From: Larkinella humicola
GTDB lineage: Bacteria > Bacteroidota > Bacteroidia > Cytophagales > Spirosomataceae
DNA length: 64,000 nucleotides
Direction: 5' to 3'
Assembly (NCBI RefSeq): GCF_008727875.1
Contig: NZ_VTWS01000003.1
Location: 248,001-312,000, forward strand
Shown piece after piece: positions 17,356 through 26,417 of the stretch. A model generated the notes under the pieces. It was not told the DNA's origin and did not search any database. It saw only the letters and a program-made list of their open reading frames with translations. The stretch's first letter is position 1, and every line of letters starts with the position of its first letter. Made by a program: the position numbers and the translations under genes.

Positions 17356-19134
17356 TTAATACCCCGGATTTTGCTTGAGTGTCGGCTTGCCATCTTTCGT
17401 GCTCAAATCAATCTGAGCCTGCGGAATGGGATAAAGCTCGTTCTTTCCTTTGGTAAAGAAAGCGCCTTTCATGTAATCCTGATTAAAGTACTTGGGAACA
17501 GCCGCTTCGTACTTCAGGTATTTGTTCAGATACGTGGCCATGTAACCCGTGCCGTTGTCGTAGCGTTGCAGATCGAAAAACCGGTGGTGTTCGAGCGCCA
17601 GTTCAAGTTTGCGTTCAAACCGGACGGCTTCGCGGGCAAACTCCTTCCCTTTCTGAACAAACTGCCCGCTATACAATCCTACCTTGTAATTAGCCGCCGG
17701 TTCGTTGGTGAAGCCTTTCAACGGGGCCGCATTGTCAATGTATTTCTTCACAAAACCAGCCGGATTGGCCGCCCGCGCCCGGATTTGGTTGACGTAGATT
17801 TCGGCCTGCGCCAGACTCCCCACCTCCACCTCGACCTCAGCCGCCCACAGCAGCACATCCGCAAAACGAATCAGGCTGTAGGGGTTGTTGGTGTTCGCAT
17901 TTTCGCGATCGGTGGCGATGCGGGCCTGCCAGGCAATGTTTTTGATGACGCTATACGGCCCACCGGTATTCTGCTGCCGAATCCAGGCCATGCCCGGATG
18001 AATGCCCCAGTCCAGGTACGGTATGCCCCGGCGACCCACCACCCAGTCCAGCCGGGAATCCAGTGTACCGGCGTAGGGCGTAAACGGTGCCGACGATTGC
18101 AGCCCCTGGTCATTCGTAACGAGGTTGTTGTTGTACGTATCGATCATCGGCAACCCATTGGCGTCGGTCTGGTACGAATTTACCAGGTCGAACGAAGGCT
18201 GCAACCAGCCGTAGCAGCACGACGGCGGACCACCAAACGGGCCGTTGTACATGTCGGCAGCATTCCCGTTGGCCCCATTGGCCCCGTCATAAACCGACAT
18301 CTGAACAGTGAAAACCGCTTCCGGTCCATGCTTTTTGTCGGTTCTGAAATTGTCGGCATACTGTTCCGCCAGCGCATACTTCTTGCCGTTGGACGTTACG
18401 CCACTGGCGATGATCTCGGCCAGCAACGGTTTGGCTTCGGTGAATTTTTGCTGAAACAGATACACTTTCGCCAGAAAAGCCTTAGCGGCCCATTTATTGG
18501 CCCGCCCGACATCGGATTTGGTCGGCGTCAGGTTGTCAGCCGCGTATTTAAAATCCGCTTCAATTTTAGGCCAGATGGGATCGGTATTCGAAACGTTGTA
18601 ATTCCCGGCATCATAGCCAATCGACTCATCCACAAACGGCACGTTCCGCCACAGCTTGGCGGCTTCAAAGTGATAGACCGCCCGCAGGAAGATGGCTTCG
18701 GCTTTCATCTGGGCCGCTTCATCGGCCGTCAGTTCGGTAACCTTGGGTAGTAAACGCAGGACGTCATTGGTCCGCTGAACGGCGGCATACAAAAACTGCC
18801 AGCGTTCATTGGTCGACGAACTGGTCGGATCGTGGGTATAGGCCTCGTAGGAAGCCAGCAAACCGTTCGGCTCCGTTCCCACGTGCGCATCGCTGGACGC
18901 CATACTCGACAAAACCGTCGGGCTGCTCCAGAAACTTCCACCCGTGGCGCCTACGCCGTCGAGCAATGAGTAGGCCCCGATCAGAACCCCTTTAATACCG
19001 GACTTGTTCGCCAGGGTACTTTCGCTAATCGAACCAATGGGTTGTTTTTCCAGATACTCTTCCGTACAGGCCGACAACGACAAAAGCGATACCAGACAGC
19101 CTGTTAAAATCGGTTTTAGATAACTTCTTTTCAT
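17356..19134 (-). CDS. SusD/RagB family nutrient-binding lipoprotein
   Basis: A 592-residue outer-membrane lipoprotein with leader and lipobox LLSLSACTEEYLEKQP. TPR-like helices appear in the middle (MKAEAIFLRAVYHFEAAKLW), and the C-terminal half ends with the typical FDLQRYDNG and YPIPQAQID stretches. It captures oligosaccharide or another nutrient for the SusC partner, whose gene lies 27 bases upstream. It probably sits in one transcript under the GntR regulator. Confidence 0.95.
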   Translation of the reverse strand: MKRSYLKPILTGCLVSLLSLSACTEEYLEKQPIGSISESTLANKSGIKGVLIGAYSLLDGVGATGGSFWSSPTVLSSMASSDAHVGTEPNGLLASYEAYTHDPTSSSTNERWQFLYAAVQRTNDVLRLLPKVTELTADEAAQMKAEAIFLRAVYHFEAAKLWRNVPFVDESIGYDAGNYNVSNTDPIWPKIEADFKYAADNLTPTKSDVGRANKWAAKAFLAKVYLFQQKFTEAKPLLAEIIASGVTSNGKKYALAEQYADNFRTDKKHGPEAVFTVQMSVYDGANGANGNAADMYNGPFGGPPSCCYGWLQPSFDLVNSYQTDANGLPMIDTYNNNLVTNDQGLQSSAPFTPYAGTLDSRLDWVVGRRGIPYLDWGIHPGMAWIRQQNTGGPYSVIKNIAWQARIATDRENANTNNPYSLIRFADVLLWAAEVEVEVGSLAQAEIYVNQIRARAANPAGFVKKYIDNAAPLKGFTNEPAANYKVGLYSGQFVQKGKEFAREAVRFERKLELALEHHRFFDLQRYDNGTGYMATYLNKYLKYEAAVPKYFNQDYMKGAFFTKGKNELYPIPQAQIDLSTKDGKPTLKQNPGY

Positions 19135-19161
19135 GATTTCTATTTTTTAACAGGAGGTGTT

Positions 19162-22100
19162 TTAAAAGGATAGATTAACGCCGAAAAGAAAATTCCGCTG
19201 GTTGTTCGGGTAATTCCCAAAATCGACCCCAAAAGCCGAGCTGCTACCACCTAACTCCGTATCCAGGCCGGTGTAGTTGGTAATCGTAAACAAATTAGCC
19301 GCCTGCGCATAGACTCTTAATTTACCGATGCCCGCTTTTTGCAAAAGCGTTGGTTTCAACGTATACCCCAGGATTAACGACCGCATCCGCAGGTAAGAAC
19401 CGTTTTCGACAAAATAGGAGTTCAACGCACCGGACGTGCTTAAGGAAGCACCGGTTTCGATAACAGGGACGGTTGTGTTGGTATTCTGCGGCGTCCAGGC
19501 ATTGAGCAGGACGTTGCTTTTATTCCCGACATAACCGGCATAAAAATGCGTGTAAGACCGAATGGTATTGACGATTTCGTTCCCCTGCGATCCATAAAAA
19601 ATAGTGGACAGGTCAAAGCCTTTGTAATTTAACCCGAGGTTAATTCCGTACGTAAAATCCGGATTCGGACTACCCAAAAAAGTACGGTCAGCGGGTGTTA
19701 TGACGCCATCACCGTTGACATCGCGGTATTTAAAACGGCCCGGAGCGGCACCACTTTGCGCGGGCGATTCGGACACTTCGCTCGCCGAATTGAAAAGACC
19801 CAGAATATCATACCCGAAGAACGAACTGACGGCCTGCCCCTCCTGATTCCGGACCAGATTACCCATTCCCTGTAAGCTCGATGTTTCAAAATAACCGGGG
19901 TTCGGAATGTCGACCACGAGGTTTTTATACGAGGTGATGTTGGCCCCAACCGAAAACTGCAATTCATTGGCAATCGTACCGCGGTAGGTCAAGGACGCGT
20001 CGACCCCTTTGTTTTGGATATCGCCAATATTGACCACGGGCGCGGTTGCACCGCCAACCGTGGCCGGCAGCGGCTGCGTGAACAGCAATCCATTGATGGA
20101 TTTCTTGTAATATTCGACCGAAATGTCCAGTTTGTTGTTGAACAGACTGGCATCGAAGCCCAGGTTGGAAACGATGTTTTCTTCCCAGCCCGCATTCGGG
20201 TTGCCAATCCGGGTTTGAATAAATCCTTGTTGAACGGTGTTGCTGGTTCCGGCAATGTCGTAGTAGGCCGTGCCATAACCGCCCCCGTATAAGCTGAAGG
20301 CGTTTTCGGGTGCTACGTTGTTCTGGGACCCCAGAATACCGTAACTTCCCCTGATTTTCAGGTCACTCAGCCAGCTTATGTCTTTCATGAAACCTTCGTT
20401 CGAAACCCGCCAGCCCAGCGAAACGGACGGGAACACGCCATACCGTTTTTCGCTACCGAAGCGGGAAGAACCGTCCCGGCGAATGGTGGCACCGATCAGA
20501 TACTTATCGTTGTAGGCGTAATCGACCCGGCCGAAAACAGAAAACAGGCTGTTGATGTATGCATTGCTGAAATTGGTAACCCCCGTGGTTCCATTCCCCA
20601 GAATAAGGTAATCATAATTCGTGGAGAAAAACCGCTGCGAACTCCCGCCAACACCTCGGCCGGAGCTTTTAATGGCTTCCGAACCGACCAACGCCTGAAT
20701 CGAATGTTTGCCAAGCTGGGTTTCGTATTTGAGCGTGTTGGTCCACGTCAAGGTGCTGTTAAAACTGGCATTTTCCGAATAACTGTTCGGACTGCTGTTC
20801 CCCTGTTTGTTCTCATACTGCGTAAAATTAAAGCTCTGCCCGTAGTTGTTATCGATCGTTGCACCGAAGCTCGTACGCGCCGTAAAGTTTTTCAGAAAAT
20901 CTACTTCAGCATACGCATTCCCGACGATATTCCAGGAATTGGAACGGTTATTAATATTCCGCTTCTGCATGGCTACCGGATTCTGGTTACTGCCTAAACC
21001 AGGCCCGGCAAATGTGCCTCCGTAATTGCCTTTAATGTCATACACCGGGATAATCGGCATCATTTTATAAACCGCTGATAGGGTACCAAATTCAGACTGG
21101 TTACCGAAGCCCGGGCTATCCCGGTAAAAAACGTTCGCGTTCTGCCCAATTCGGATATTTTTTCCCACTTTAAAAGCCGTATTGACCCGCGCTGAATAGC
21201 GTTTCATGTAGGTTTCGATCAGAGTGCCCTGCTGGTTGATATAGCCCAGTGACAGCAAATAATTGGACTTATCGGTTCCCCCGCTGGCGGTCAGGTTATG
21301 ACTCGTCATGGGTGCTGGTTTAAAGAGTTCGTGAAACCAGTCAGTACCGGTTTTATTGACCTGCTGAATCAGGTAATTGTTGGCGGTATTGATCGGATCG
21401 TAACTGTATTTAGACGGATCAACGGCCGGGTCCCCGGCTTTGGCCACACCGGCAACACCCGGCCCTGCATACAAATAGTCTGGCATCCCGTTAGCAAAAA
21501 GTACGTTATTAGGCGTGGCAATTTTGACCACTTTCATAAAATCCTCGGAATTCAGCAGGTCGAACGGATTGCCGGGCAAAGGCATCTGCATCCCATAATA
21601 CGCATCATACGTGATGGTGGGCTTGCCGGATTTCCCTTTTTTCGTGGTCACGATCAGAACCCCGTTGGAACCCCGAACGCCATAAATAGCGGCTGCACCG
21701 GCATCTTTCAACACCTGAATCGACTCCACATCGTCGGCACTGATGTTGTTCAGATCGGCCTGAATCCCGTCGACCAGCACCAGCGGCTGCGTATTGCCGA
21801 AGGACGTAACGCCCCGAACGAAGATGTTGCTGCTCGCACCCGGAACCCCCGACGTGATGACATTGACCCCGGCAGCCTGCCCCTGCAGGGCCTGAACCGC
21901 CGAACCCGCCGGAAACGATTTCACGGCTTTCATATCGACCACCGCCACCGAACCTGTAATGTCTTTCTTCCGCTGGCTTGAATATCCGGTCACGACTACT
22001 TCATTAAGCAACTGCAAATCAGATGTTAAACTAACATTGATCGTCGTCTGGGAATTTACCGTAATCTCTTTGGTAACGTAGCCAATAAACGAAAAAATCA

Positions 22101-22338
22101 GGATATCGCTCGGCTTGGCACTGATGGTAAACTGCCCGTTGGCACCCGTGGCCGTCCCGCGGCTGGTCCCTTTGATCACGACGTTAACGCCGGGCAAGGT
22201 CGCCTGACCATTGTTGTCCACGACTGTTCCCTGGATTTCCCGGGTGTCCTGAGCGGACAACCGCCCGTTTGTACCGAGGAAAAGGGCAAACAGCAGGACA
22301 AAGCACGGCCCTATCTGGTAAAACTTTCTTCTTTTCAT
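19162..22338 (-). CDS. SusC/RagA family TonB-dependent transporter
   Basis: Outer-membrane importer of 1058 residues from the ATG at 22338; an upstream ATG at 22380 would add 14 residues, but the leader MKRRKFYQIGPCFVLLFALFLG fits the later start. Order: signal peptide, carboxypeptidase-regulatory-like domain (about 30-120, IQGTVVDNNGQATLPGVNV), plug (GSAVQALQGQAAGVNV, SNGVLIVTTKKG), then a 22-strand barrel ending in NFLFGVNLSF. No STN domain is present, so control by an ECF/FecR pair is unlikely, in contrast to the second SusC in this window. Confidence 0.95.
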   Translation of the reverse strand: MKRRKFYQIGPCFVLLFALFLGTNGRLSAQDTREIQGTVVDNNGQATLPGVNVVIKGTSRGTATGANGQFTISAKPSDILIFSFIGYVTKEITVNSQTTINVSLTSDLQLLNEVVVTGYSSQRKKDITGSVAVVDMKAVKSFPAGSAVQALQGQAAGVNVITSGVPGASSNIFVRGVTSFGNTQPLVLVDGIQADLNNISADDVESIQVLKDAGAAAIYGVRGSNGVLIVTTKKGKSGKPTITYDAYYGMQMPLPGNPFDLLNSEDFMKVVKIATPNNVLFANGMPDYLYAGPGVAGVAKAGDPAVDPSKYSYDPINTANNYLIQQVNKTGTDWFHELFKPAPMTSHNLTASGGTDKSNYLLSLGYINQQGTLIETYMKRYSARVNTAFKVGKNIRIGQNANVFYRDSPGFGNQSEFGTLSAVYKMMPIIPVYDIKGNYGGTFAGPGLGSNQNPVAMQKRNINNRSNSWNIVGNAYAEVDFLKNFTARTSFGATIDNNYGQSFNFTQYENKQGNSSPNSYSENASFNSTLTWTNTLKYETQLGKHSIQALVGSEAIKSSGRGVGGSSQRFFSTNYDYLILGNGTTGVTNFSNAYINSLFSVFGRVDYAYNDKYLIGATIRRDGSSRFGSEKRYGVFPSVSLGWRVSNEGFMKDISWLSDLKIRGSYGILGSQNNVAPENAFSLYGGGYGTAYYDIAGTSNTVQQGFIQTRIGNPNAGWEENIVSNLGFDASLFNNKLDISVEYYKKSINGLLFTQPLPATVGGATAPVVNIGDIQNKGVDASLTYRGTIANELQFSVGANITSYKNLVVDIPNPGYFETSSLQGMGNLVRNQEGQAVSSFFGYDILGLFNSASEVSESPAQSGAAPGRFKYRDVNGDGVITPADRTFLGSPNPDFTYGINLGLNYKGFDLSTIFYGSQGNEIVNTIRSYTHFYAGYVGNKSNVLLNAWTPQNTNTTVPVIETGASLSTSGALNSYFVENGSYLRMRSLILGYTLKPTLLQKAGIGKLRVYAQAANLFTITNYTGLDTELGGSSSAFGVDFGNYPNNQRNFLFGVNLSF

Positions 22339-22650
22339 ACACCAATACGTTTTGAGGTTGATTAAGGGGTCTTGACTCACTACTTGGCACTCGTACGCGG
22401 GGAACTCACTAGCTCAGGCCCTTCTTCAGGAACTGAATAACGGATACAGGCTTACTTCGAAAAGAGAATCGTAAACAAATCCCGAATCAGACAATTCAGG
22501 CTTGGTGTAAAGTCGATGGCTTTAACGGGCTTTTGTGTTCTGGTAGCACACCTTCATTCAATCAGGGCAGAACACAAAAAATTGGGTATTTACTAATACT
22601 ATACGTACCCGGAGTAAGATCCGACATACTAAATAGCCGATTTATGCTTA

Positions 22651-22677
22651 CAAATATAGATTCTATTTGTTAACAAA
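22651..22677 (-). promoter_or_regulatory. Candidate susC-island promoter and palindromic operator
   Basis: On the minus strand TATATTTG (22651-22658) fits the -7 consensus. Just upstream lies the perfect 12-bp palindrome TTTGTTAACAAA (22666-22677), a plausible GntR operator in the spacer/-33 zone. The leader would be about 300 bases. The rest of the 563-base gap 22339-22901 has no gene I can support. Confidence 0.4.
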
Positions 22678-22901
22678 AAAATATTCTATTCTTTTTTTTC
22701 ACTTTATACAAATTGTGTAGAACTGCCAGACCTATACGCTGGTTTCCCGAACCGGCGTATTCAGGGACAGAAGTGGAAGAGGGGCATGGGAAAGGGAAAA
22801 TCAACCCGATATCTTAAAAGGGAGCGGCTATTGGTAAACCGGTGCAGCAGACTGCGGAGAAGAGGGCAATCAGAAGAAAACAGGGGATAAAAAAATGGCC
22901 C

Positions 22902-23540
22902 TCAATCGAGGTCCAGGGTGGCTACTTCACCGCGGATGAGGTGCCGGGTAAGGGTTTCTTCGGCGAGTTTGAGGTCTTTTTCTTTCAGGGCTTTCAGAAT
23001 CTGCCGGTGTTCCATGTCCGTGAGTTCATAGTCGTCCATGTGCGTCTGGGCCTGGCCTAACTTCTGATGGAAAAGGGGAATATTGCCGGACTGGTACAGA
23101 TTTCGGAGTTTTTCGTTGTCGGCACTATCGATCAAGGTTTCGTGGAATTTTACGTCGGCTTCGCAGGCCCCGCCGAAATAACCGCGCTGAATCATGGACG
23201 TAAAATCCTCACATATTCGCTCCAGCTCGTCGATGTGTTGCTGGTCTATTTTCTGAATGGCCAACCGGATGGCGCCCAGCTCCAGAATTTCCCGCAACTC
23301 CCGAATCTGCTGGATGTCGGCAGCAATGAGGGACTTCACAAAAAAACCGCCTTTTTCGCCCAGAACCACCAACTGCTCACCCAGAAGCCGGGTGAGTGCC
23401 TCCCGAATGGCCATGCGGTTTACTTCCAGTTTGCTGGCCCAAACATCTTCCTTCAACCGCATTCCGGAGACCAGCTGATTGGACAGGATTTTTCTTCTTA
23501 GTTCGGTATACGCTTTATTGGCCAGTGAATCCTCTTTCAT
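22902..23540 (-). CDS. GntR family regulator, FadR/FCD type
   Basis: A 212-residue repressor-like protein. The N-terminal winged helix includes ANKAYTELRRKILSNQLVSG and NRMAIREALTRLLGEQLVVLGEKGGFFV; the C-terminal all-helical FCD ligand domain holds probable metal-binding histidines (KFHETLI, MEHRQILKALKE). FCD regulators commonly respond to sugar acids or carboxylates. It is the first gene of the island, immediately upstream of susC, and is its likely regulator. Confidence 0.92.
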   Translation of the reverse strand: MKEDSLANKAYTELRRKILSNQLVSGMRLKEDVWASKLEVNRMAIREALTRLLGEQLVVLGEKGGFFVKSLIAADIQQIRELREILELGAIRLAIQKIDQQHIDELERICEDFTSMIQRGYFGGACEADVKFHETLIDSADNEKLRNLYQSGNIPLFHQKLGQAQTHMDDYELTDMEHRQILKALKEKDLKLAEETLTRHLIRGEVATLDLD

Positions 23541-23688
23541 CCGATTAGTAATGTAAACGAGATTGGTACTCTAAAGTAAACAAAAACCCATTTACTGTAA
23601 AGTTAATTAATAATTTGAGTGCCGCAAAAAAGATCAAAGAAAGGCCTGAAAGAGCGAATGAAGGGAAGTCTGAGCTCTGCCCAACGGC

Positions 23689-24735
23689 TCAGTGCTGGCT
23701 TAACCAGTTAAAATAGTCTTTTTCGACAGCAGCCCCGTTGTGGAATTTGCCGATAACCTTCCCGCTGGCATCGTAAGTCAATTTGTGAAACGTATGGTCG
23801 TGGTTCGGATAGGCCCGGAGCGTCAGGTTGGTCTTACCCCGCCGGGCAAACGCCAGCGGCAACACATCATTGGAAGTTGCCCCCACGTCGGCGGTGCCAT
23901 ACAGAATGCAGACCGGGATGGTCAGCGCCAATAAAAAATCCGGATTGTGTCCGTGCGAAAACGAGTACATCGTCCGGTTCGGATCGCCTTCCGTTGCGCT
24001 GGTGTTCAGGGAATCCCGGCACAGGGCCACCCAGTCGTTTTGCAAGGCTTCGACCCGGCGCTGCGCTTCTTCCTGCGTGTATTCCCCCGTATAGCCTTTC
24101 ATTCGCTCGGTGCGCAAAATGGATTGAAAACGACCGTCCAGATTGCCCGAAAAGCCAATCAGATGTGTTACCTGTGGGTTGGTATAAGCGGTTTTGATGG
24201 CCACATGATAGCCTTCCGAACCACCGGCAATAACAACCCGTTTCGGATCGGCCCAGGGCTGGCTCAAGACAAACCGCAGCACAGCGTTCGTCTGATCGAC
24301 GTAATAATCAAGGTAATTGCGTGACTGATAGGCCTTCGGATACATCCCGGTTTTGGGAGCCGACGGGCTGCTGAACAAGGTATCCAGGTACGAATCAGTA
24401 ACAATCAGTGGAATACCGGGTTTGGCAATCATGATGCTGTAATACTCCGCTTCGTGGTCGTAGCAGGTGGCGGGCAGTTCCGTCAAAGCCGGTCGGTTCG
24501 TTTTCGGATTGATCGTAAACAGGGGAATGGGTAACGACCCCTGCCGAAACAGAAAAATGGGCTTGCGCTGGGTCAGTTCTCCCTTCTTAGCGACTACGGC
24601 AAACGTGATGGAATCGCCCTGAAAAGGAATGGTGAAAACCGTGTAGTCGCCCAGAGCGCGTTGCGAAGGCTGGGAAAATACGGGATTAGCCAGGGTGCTA
24701 ACGAACAGAAGAGCGAGGAGAAATTTCACGGTCAA
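23689..24735 (-). CDS. Secreted alpha/beta hydrolase
   Basis: A 348-residue protein with a signal peptide (MTVKFLLALLFVSTLANPVFSQ). The nucleophile elbow AGGSEGYHVA places Ser173; a likely acid lies in YGTADVGAT and the His in YPNHDHTFHK, giving a Ser-Asp-His triad. The layout recalls acyl-peptide hydrolase or acetyl-xylan esterase-like enzymes. It follows the second SusC/SusD pair beyond a terminator, so it may have its own promoter while still acting on that system's substrate, perhaps as an esterase. Confidence 0.82.
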   Translation of the reverse strand: MTVKFLLALLFVSTLANPVFSQPSQRALGDYTVFTIPFQGDSITFAVVAKKGELTQRKPIFLFRQGSLPIPLFTINPKTNRPALTELPATCYDHEAEYYSIMIAKPGIPLIVTDSYLDTLFSSPSAPKTGMYPKAYQSRNYLDYYVDQTNAVLRFVLSQPWADPKRVVIAGGSEGYHVAIKTAYTNPQVTHLIGFSGNLDGRFQSILRTERMKGYTGEYTQEEAQRRVEALQNDWVALCRDSLNTSATEGDPNRTMYSFSHGHNPDFLLALTIPVCILYGTADVGATSNDVLPLAFARRGKTNLTLRAYPNHDHTFHKLTYDASGKVIGKFHNGAAVEKDYFNWLSQH

Positions 24736-24826
24736 AGTAGTTATCTATATGCCGGTAAAGGTAAACGAACCGACTGGCCGTCTCCAAGTTAAGGTTTGTT
24801 AAATAAGGGGTTGGGTGACCGCCAGT

Positions 24827-24856
24827 AAAAAGCCCCGCCGGAGAATCCAACGGGGC
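24827..24856 (-). terminator. Terminator after the second susD
   Basis: Read on the minus strand, a GCCCCG/CGGGGC stem (24832-24837, 24851-24856) with a 13-base loop is followed by TTTTTA. It lies 27 bases past the susD stop. Confidence 0.75.
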
Positions 24857-24882
24857 CAGGGTGAGGAAGTAGTCAGGAAAAA

Positions 24883-26400
24883 TCAAAAACCGGCGTTTTG
24901 CACCAGATTGCGATTGTTGTCGATCTCGCGCTTCGGAATCGGCAGCAGCAGTTGGTTGGCGGTGAAGGTTTTGCCGTATACCGTCGTATGGCCCACAAAA
25001 TTGTCCCAGGCTTTGGTTACATCGTTGCGCACTTTCCGCGTCCGGATCATATCGAACCAGATTTTGCTCTCGAACGCCAGTTCGTAATACCGCTCCGCCC
25101 AAACCGCCTGCTCGAACGCATCCACGCCCGTTGCCGTTACCGGAGCCAGTTTCGCCCGCGCCCGAACATCGTTGAGTGCCTTCCGCGCCTGGGCGTTGGG
25201 GCTGCCTTCGGCCCGGTTGGCAGCCTCGGCATACATCAGCATGACATCGGCCAGCCGGTAAATGGTGTAGTTGATGTTGGCCTTGGCATCGCTATCGACG
25301 GCCTGTTTGTCAAAGTACTTGTATACATAATAACCGCCCAGTTCGAGTTTGTCGCGACGCGGGTCGCCCAGCGGATAATCCGACGGATGACCTTTGTAGA
25401 ACGTGTAATAGAACTGCTTTTCTTCCGTCCGTTTATCGCCCTTTTCGTAGCTTTCGACAAACTCCTTCCGCGGAATCAGCCCGCCGTATTCATCGGCATA
25501 GGCCGCAATGCCCCGAAACGCCGGCAGGGTTACAGGCGTCATGCCGTTGTGGCGGATGTCTTTCTCGTGCTGCACCTGCAGAATGAACTCCTTCTGGTTG
25601 CGGTTGGCCGGGATAATCATGTCCGTATACTCCGTAAACAAGGTATAGGTGCCATTGTCGAGGATTTCTTTGGACCGTTTGGCCGACTCGGCATACGCCT
25701 GCGTACCCGCTCTGACCGGGAAACCGGCATACGTCAGATAGACGTCGGCCAGAATGGCTTTGACGGCTCCCATCGATATTTTGCCTTCCGTGTCGCGCCA
25801 GGGCAAGGTCGATTTTTCGGCTTCCAGCAGGTCCGGAATGATGATTTCGTCGTAAATCTCCTTGACCGGCGAACGGTTCGTCTGCACCTGACTCAATTCC
25901 GTAATTTGTGAGGTTATTTTAGGAATATCGCCAAACATGCGCACCAGCTGAAAATAATACAACGCCCGCATGGTTTTGGCTTCCGCAATCATGTTGGTTT
26001 TGGTGGCCGCAGGCAGGGTCGTAAATTCGCCGATCTTCTGAATGGCCAGGTTGGCGCGGGCAATACCGGCATACAAACCCGACCACCAGTTGTCGATGTA
26101 AAACGCCCGGGCGTCGTATTCCAGGTTGTAGAATTTGAACGCTTCGGTTTGGGAATTGCCGTCGGCTTTGCCCGTCATAAACTCCAGCAGGGAAGCGTTG
26201 TTGCCGCCCCAGCCTCCGCCCCCGTTGTTCCAGGTACCGATTGTGGAATACGCACCGTTGACAAAAGCCCGGGCAATTTCGGGGCTGGAAACCGACGACG
26301 AAGTGGTGAGCGAACCCGTCGGGTTTTCTTTCAGAAAGTCTTCGCAGGACGTCAGGGTCAAACCGAGTGCCGCCAGGGTATAGATGATCTGTTTTTTCAT
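24883..26400 (-). CDS. SusD/RagB family nutrient-binding lipoprotein (second)
   Basis: A 505-residue outer-membrane lipoprotein with leader and lipobox LGLTLTSCEDFLKENP. Helical segments such as MIAEAKTMRALYYFQLVRMFGDIP and the C-terminal LPIPKREIDNNRNLVQNAGF are typical of the family. Its gene follows the STN-type SusC by 17 bases, so they form one binding and import complex. A terminator separates it from the hydrolase gene downstream. Confidence 0.95.
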   Translation of the reverse strand: MKKQIIYTLAALGLTLTSCEDFLKENPTGSLTTSSSVSSPEIARAFVNGAYSTIGTWNNGGGGWGGNNASLLEFMTGKADGNSQTEAFKFYNLEYDARAFYIDNWWSGLYAGIARANLAIQKIGEFTTLPAATKTNMIAEAKTMRALYYFQLVRMFGDIPKITSQITELSQVQTNRSPVKEIYDEIIIPDLLEAEKSTLPWRDTEGKISMGAVKAILADVYLTYAGFPVRAGTQAYAESAKRSKEILDNGTYTLFTEYTDMIIPANRNQKEFILQVQHEKDIRHNGMTPVTLPAFRGIAAYADEYGGLIPRKEFVESYEKGDKRTEEKQFYYTFYKGHPSDYPLGDPRRDKLELGGYYVYKYFDKQAVDSDAKANINYTIYRLADVMLMYAEAANRAEGSPNAQARKALNDVRARAKLAPVTATGVDAFEQAVWAERYYELAFESKIWFDMIRTRKVRNDVTKAWDNFVGHTTVYGKTFTANQLLLPIPKREIDNNRNLVQNAGF

Positions 26401-26417
26401 GATTTCAGGTTCGGGGA

